Positions 60,595 to 64,000 of a stretch of DNA of 64,000 bases are shown one piece after another. The notes below the pieces were generated by a model that was not told the origin of the DNA, ran no database searches, and worked only from the letters and a program-made list of their open reading frames with translations. The translations under genes were made by a program, and so were the position numbers. The DNA is from Bifidobacterium pullorum DSM 20433 (GTDB lineage: Bacteria > Actinomycetota > Actinomycetes > Actinomycetales > Bifidobacteriaceae). The DNA is taken from positions 62,001 through 126,000 of the forward strand of contig NZ_JDUI01000002.1 of assembly GCF_000771405.1 (NCBI RefSeq), read 5' to 3'. Within the stretch, counting starts at the first letter, position 1; every line of letters starts with the position of its first letter.

Positions 60595-62099
60595 ACACCG
60601 CGTCATCGTTGATATCTTCCGTGCCAACGCCGGCACCGTCGGAGGCGGCGTCCATATCGTCGCCGACACCGACATCGGTTCCGCCGCCGGTGTCACCGCA
60701 ATCACCGTCAATACCGTCGGCGTCGCCGCATACCCAGCCGCTACCCGACGACGAGACCCTGGCCCGCGCCGTGCTCACCGTGGCCGTCAACAGCGCCGAC
60801 GCCTTGATGTTCGCCATGCTCAAGGGGGCCGACAGCGCCGTGGCCGTGGCCGACATGCTGCTCGACGCGGCTCGACACGACGGCGGCGACCCTGCGCTGC
60901 GCCGAGAATCGGACCGGATCTTCGCCACCGGCATCGCCCGGTGGGGCAGAAAGGTCCGCCCTGAAGGGATGAAGGCGTTCCACGCCTCATGGGACCGGTG
61001 GATTCACCACCTGCGGCGGCTGCCGTCGTGCTCGATGCATGCATTGCGTGCGCCGCTGACCGATGGTGGACGTATGTGGATCATCGCCCCGCACAGCGCG
61101 TATTGGCCGCATCAGGTTGACGACCTGTCGATCCAGAAGGATTGGTCGCCGCCCCTATGCCTGTGGGGATTGGGCGACCCCGCCGCCCTGACCTGTTGCC
61201 AACAACCGTTGGCGATCGTGGGTTCCAGGGCGGCCGACGACTACGGGTGCACCGTGGCGCGGGACATCGCGAGCGAGGCCGCCTCCGCCGGGCATCTGGT
61301 GGTGTCGGGCGGCGCGATGGGCATCGACGCGGCCGCCCATCAGGGGGCGCTGTCGGCGGCTCCGTCCGGAGGGCGGACCGTGGCCGTATTCGCCGGCGGG
61401 CTGCATCATATCGGCCCGCAACGCAACCAACGTCTGTTCGAACGGATGCTGCGGCAGGGCGGCGCGTTGATCAGCGAGCTGCCGCCGGACATCATACCGG
61501 AGGGGCACCGGTTCCTGCTGCGCAACCGCATCATCGCGGCGCTGGCCTCGTCCGTGGTGGTGGCGCAGGCCCGCCCACGGTCGGGCGCACTGAACACGGC
61601 GGGATGGGCCTGCGACCTGAACCGATTGCTGTACGCGGTCCCCGGCGCCGTCACCTCGCCGCACAACGCCGGTTGCAACACGCTGATTCACGAGAACAAG
61701 GCGGTCATCATCACCTCGCTGCACTGCATCGATGAGATCTGCCACGCCGCCCATCCGAAACCGGATATCGGCGAGCCCGCAGCGGTCCCGGACCCGTGCA
61801 CGAACGTCGGCGCATGCGCAGGGCCTGACACGGGCACAGGAACAGGAACAGGAACAGACAACGGCACGAACACCGGCACGGGGACGTCCGCAGGAGTGCC
61901 GCCGTACCGCTCGATTCCGGCCGCCATCGCCGCCTGCCGGCGCGCACGAACCCCACCGAACGCCGACGCCATCCTCGCCGTCTTGCAGCGTTCCGGCGTC
62001 ACCCTCAGCATCGAAGCGCTGTTGGCCGAGCTGACGCGACTGGAGCTGGAGGGCGTCATCGTGCGCACGCGCGACGGCTACGCCGTTCCAGCGTCATAA
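60591..62099 (+). CDS. dprA: DNA processing protein DprA
   Basis: 502 residues, longer than the usual ~370 because of a Ser/Pro-rich N-terminal extension (about 1-50) and a Thr/Gly repeat linker (about 415-435, TGTGTGTD). The Rossmann-like DprA core has IVGSRAADDYGCTVARDIAS, VVSGGAMGIDAAAHQGAL, VAVFAGGLHHIGPQRN and FLLRNRIIAALASSVVV. A C-terminal winged-helix (DprA_WH) follows the linker. DprA loads RecA on incoming single-stranded DNA. The ATG overlaps the ComM stop (ATGA) and has AAGGAG upstream. Confidence 0.95.
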   Translation: MNTASSLISSVPTPAPSEAASISSPTPTSVPPPVSPQSPSIPSASPHTQPLPDDETLARAVLTVAVNSADALMFAMLKGADSAVAVADMLLDAARHDGGDPALRRESDRIFATGIARWGRKVRPEGMKAFHASWDRWIHHLRRLPSCSMHALRAPLTDGGRMWIIAPHSAYWPHQVDDLSIQKDWSPPLCLWGLGDPAALTCCQQPLAIVGSRAADDYGCTVARDIASEAASAGHLVVSGGAMGIDAAAHQGALSAAPSGGRTVAVFAGGLHHIGPQRNQRLFERMLRQGGALISELPPDIIPEGHRFLLRNRIIAALASSVVVAQARPRSGALNTAGWACDLNRLLYAVPGAVTSPHNAGCNTLIHENKAVIITSLHCIDEICHAAHPKPDIGEPAAVPDPCTNVGACAGPDTGTGTGTGTDNGTNTGTGTSAGVPPYRSIPAAIAACRRARTPPNADAILAVLQRSGVTLSIEALLAELTRLELEGVIVRTRDGYAVPAS

Positions 62100-62105
62100 C
62101 CGGTT

Positions 62106-62513
62106 TCACGCACGCCACTGGCAACGGCCCAGATCCACGCGCCAGCCCGACGCACCGGCATTGGCGGCATCGTCCGGAGGCGGCACGAACACCACGCCTT
62201 CGGCCTCAAGCAGCTCACGCTGGCGCTCCTCGCCGCCGAACGCGAACCCGGGCGCCAGCGAACCGTCGCGGAACACCACCCGGTGGCAGGGGATCACTCC
62301 GGGCTCGGGGTTGGCGTGCAGCGCGAACCCCACGAACCGCGCGGCACGGGGGCGTCCGGCGAGCGCAGCCACCTGCCCGTAGGTCGCCACGCATCCACGC
62401 GGTATGCGCCTGACGACCTCGTAGACGCCGGCGTTGAACGATTGTGTCCGCCCCGCGTCCTCGGACGCCGATGCACCGCCTTGGGTGCCATCAGGTACCA
62501 ACGACTCACTCAT
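62106..62513 (-). CDS. Methylated-DNA-protein cysteine methyltransferase (Ogt/MGMT C-domain)
   Basis: 135 residues, a stand-alone catalytic domain without the N-terminal ribonuclease-like half. Seen: [23 protein letters not shown] (helix-turn-helix), [10 protein letters not shown] and [19 protein letters not shown] with the acceptor Cys intact (PCHRV, not the PWHRV of inactive ATLs). It reverses O6-alkylguanine damage by a suicide reaction, unless it acts as an ATL-like flag. It ends 6 bp from dprA and has no ribosome site; the promoter suggests a leaderless transcript. Confidence 0.9.
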   Translation of the reverse strand: MSESLVPDGTQGGASASEDAGRTQSFNAGVYEVVRRIPRGCVATYGQVAALAGRPRAARFVGFALHANPEPGVIPCHRVVFRDGSLAPGFAFGGEERQRELLEAEGVVFVPPPDDAANAGASGWRVDLGRCQWRA

Positions 62514-62519
62514 GGCACC

Positions 62520-62547
62520 ATTATTACCGCCGTTGTGCGAGAATCAA
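62520..62547 (-). promoter_or_regulatory. Candidate promoter of the Ogt-type gene, implying a leaderless mRNA
   Basis: On the minus strand TTGATT (62547-62542), a 16-nt spacer and AATAAT (62525-62520) put transcription start at about 62513, which is the A of the ATG. No Shine-Dalgarno sequence lies upstream. Confidence 0.4.
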
Positions 62548-62551
62548 GACT

Positions 62552-64000
62552 ATGAGTCCGAAGCATGTCGAAGCAATGTATGATGTCGTGATCGTCGGCG
62601 CCGGCGCGGCTGGCCTGTCGGCGGCGCTGGGCCTGGCGCACTCCCCCGAATTCGCCGAACGCCGTGCCATGGGCGAGGATCCCGCCGTGCTGGTGATCTC
62701 CAAGCTCCAGCCGCTGCGTTCGCACACCGGTTCGGCGGAGGGCGGCATCGCCGCGAGCCTGGGCAATGTGGAGCACGACGATTGGCATTGGCACTACTAT
62801 GACACAGTCAAGGGCGGCGATTGGCTGGTCGATCAGGATGCGGCCAGGCTGCTCGCGCAGGAGGCCCCAGCCACGGTCATCAACCTGGAACGTATGGGTG
62901 TGGCGTTCTCCCGCACCGAGGACGGGCATATCGCCCAGCGGCGCTTCGGCGGGCACACCGCCGATTTCGGCCAGCAGCCGGTCAAGCGCGCCGCCTATGC
63001 GGCCGACCGCATCGGCCATCAGATCCTGCATTCGCTCTGGCAGCAGTGTGTGGCCGCCGGCATCGAGTTCGCCGAGGAATGGTATGTGACCGACCTGGTG
63101 GTGGACGAGGCGTGCGCCAAGGTGGAGGGCGTGGTGGCCTTCGACACGCACACCGGCACCGTGCACGCCGTGCACGCCCGCAATGTCATGCTGGCCACCG
63201 GCGGTGCCGGCCGGCTGTTCCACACCACGTCGAACTCGTGGGATCTGACCGGCGACGGCATGGCGTTGTCGTTGGATGCCGGATTGCAGCTCGAGGACAC
63301 CGAATTCGTGCAGTTCCACCCGACCGGTCTGGCGCACACCGGCATCCTGCTGTCCGAGGCGGCGCGAGCCGAGGGCGGCGTGCTGCGCAACGCCGAAGGC
63401 GAGGCGTTCATGGAACGCTACGCCCCGGGACATGCCGATCTGGCCGCCCGCGACGTGGTCAGCCGTGCGATCCGTTCGGAAACCGACGCCGGACGCGGCG
63501 TGCCCGACCCGAGGGATCCCCTCGGGCGCAAGGATTGCGTCTGGCTGGATATGCGCGGCATCGACGCCGGGCATATGCACCAGGTGCTGCCGCAGGTCGT
63601 CGAGACAATCCACAAGTACATGAACCTGGATCCGACCACCGACCTGGTCCCCGTCAAGCCGACCGCGCACTACACGATGGGCGGCATCCCCGTGACCACG
63701 GATGGCGAGGTCTATCGTTGGGCCGATGACCGGCGCGCGGTGATCGACGGCCTGTTCGCCGCCGGCGAATGCTCCTGCGTCTCCGTGCACGGCGCGAACC
63801 GTCTGGGCGGCAACTCGCTGCTCGACGCCTGCCTGTTCGGCACCCGCGCCGGACACGCGCTGGCCGCCCGTCTGGCCGATGCCGCCCCGGCGGACACCAC
63901 CGGCGACGATCGCGTCGACGCCGCTGCGGAACGCCGCCGGACGGAGGTGGCCGATCTGCTCGCGGCGGCCAAGGACGCCGACCCGCAGTCGGACACGCAG
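62552..64000 (+). CDS. sdhA: Succinate dehydrogenase/fumarate reductase flavoprotein SdhA (3' end cut by window edge)
   Basis: 483 residues visible, open at the right edge. FAD motif [19 protein letters not shown], covalent-FAD His58 in [11 protein letters not shown], the region [22 protein letters not shown], the substrate-binding [38 protein letters not shown] and [24 protein letters not shown]. The sequence follows SdhA more closely than NadB. SdhB would be expected beyond the edge. In anaerobic bifidobacteria it may run as a fumarate reductase or work in a split TCA cycle; inferred. The promoter would lie in the ogt gene. Confidence 0.93.
   Translation, partial: MSPKHVEAMYDVVIVGAGAAGLSAALGLAHSPEFAERRAMGEDPAVLVISKLQPLRSHTGSAEGGIAASLGNVEHDDWHWHYYDTVKGGDWLVDQDAARLLAQEAPATVINLERMGVAFSRTEDGHIAQRRFGGHTADFGQQPVKRAAYAADRIGHQILHSLWQQCVAAGIEFAEEWYVTDLVVDEACAKVEGVVAFDTHTGTVHAVHARNVMLATGGAGRLFHTTSNSWDLTGDGMALSLDAGLQLEDTEFVQFHPTGLAHTGILLSEAARAEGGVLRNAEGEAFMERYAPGHADLAARDVVSRAIRSETDAGRGVPDPRDPLGRKDCVWLDMRGIDAGHMHQVLPQVVETIHKYMNLDPTTDLVPVKPTAHYTMGGIPVTTDGEVYRWADDRRAVIDGLFAAGECSCVSVHGANRLGGNSLLDACLFGTRAGHALAARLADAAPADTTGDDRVDAAAERRRTEVADLLAAAKDADPQSDTQ

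Noticed and set aside
62510..63856. 448-residue minus-strand frame
   Set aside because: Antisense to sdhA, which is open to the window edge and has all flavoprotein motifs.

Overview
The window is high-GC (by eye around 60% or slightly more), tightly packed actinobacterial chromosome. The gene set (pth-mfd, UPF0182, DUF3737, ComM-DprA, an SdhA-type flavoprotein, a FocA-like channel, lantibiotic-type ABC modules) and the many small intergenic hairpins fit a Bifidobacterium best. I am confident of high-GC Actinomycetota and fairly confident of the genus. I saw no rRNA, tRNA, CRISPR array, transposase, phage gene or replication origin. Most genes are intact housekeeping or transport genes. The first gene (GNAT) and the last gene (SdhA) are cut by the window edges.

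Layout. 1-9.9 kb (minus): a partial GNAT acetyltransferase, FNT channel, Mfd, Pth, a second GNAT and the large membrane protein UPF0182. 10.0-17.6 kb (mostly plus): a secreted GH3 enzyme, a divergent LysR/lipoprotein pair, DUF3737, a MalY/PatB lyase, BrnQ and a YitT-like protein. 17.7-22.2 kb (minus): a complete response regulator/histidine kinase/ABC permease/ATPase operon. 22.4-25.5 kb: a cupin, an SDR and a FetAB-like metal exporter. 25.7-31.6 kb: UraA, a histidine phosphatase, an AraC regulator, a likely 41-residue small protein, Hsp20 and YeiH. 31.7-35.4 kb: LysR, an AEC carrier, an alpha/beta hydrolase, a HAD phosphatase and a zinc ribbon.

35.5-44.8 kb is the most interesting accessory block. 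It holds an ABC-2 exporter (TagGH/Wzm-Wzt type), an extended SDR, a CDP-alditol cytidylyltransferase, an acyltransferase-3, two CDP-glycerol glycerophosphotransferase-family polymerases and an LCP ligase. Together these look like a full pathway for a wall-linked poly(polyol phosphate) glycopolymer (teichoic-acid-like): CDP-polyol synthesis, polymerisation, acyl decoration, export and attachment to peptidoglycan.

44.9-64 kb: YchF, ProC and a proline iminopeptidase; a NarL-type two-component pair whose kinase is a tandem fusion with a degenerate second half; a MacB-type ABC pair; O-acetylhomoserine sulfhydrylase; pyridoxal kinase; the translationally coupled YraN-ComM-DprA set for DNA uptake and processing; an Ogt-type methyltransferase; and SdhA. 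Intergenic spaces carry several unexplained repeats: a ~63-bp tandem repeat with covarying hairpins upstream of uraA, paired inverted repeats upstream of a GNAT gene, and a nested 91-nt inverted repeat between the LCP gene and ychF.
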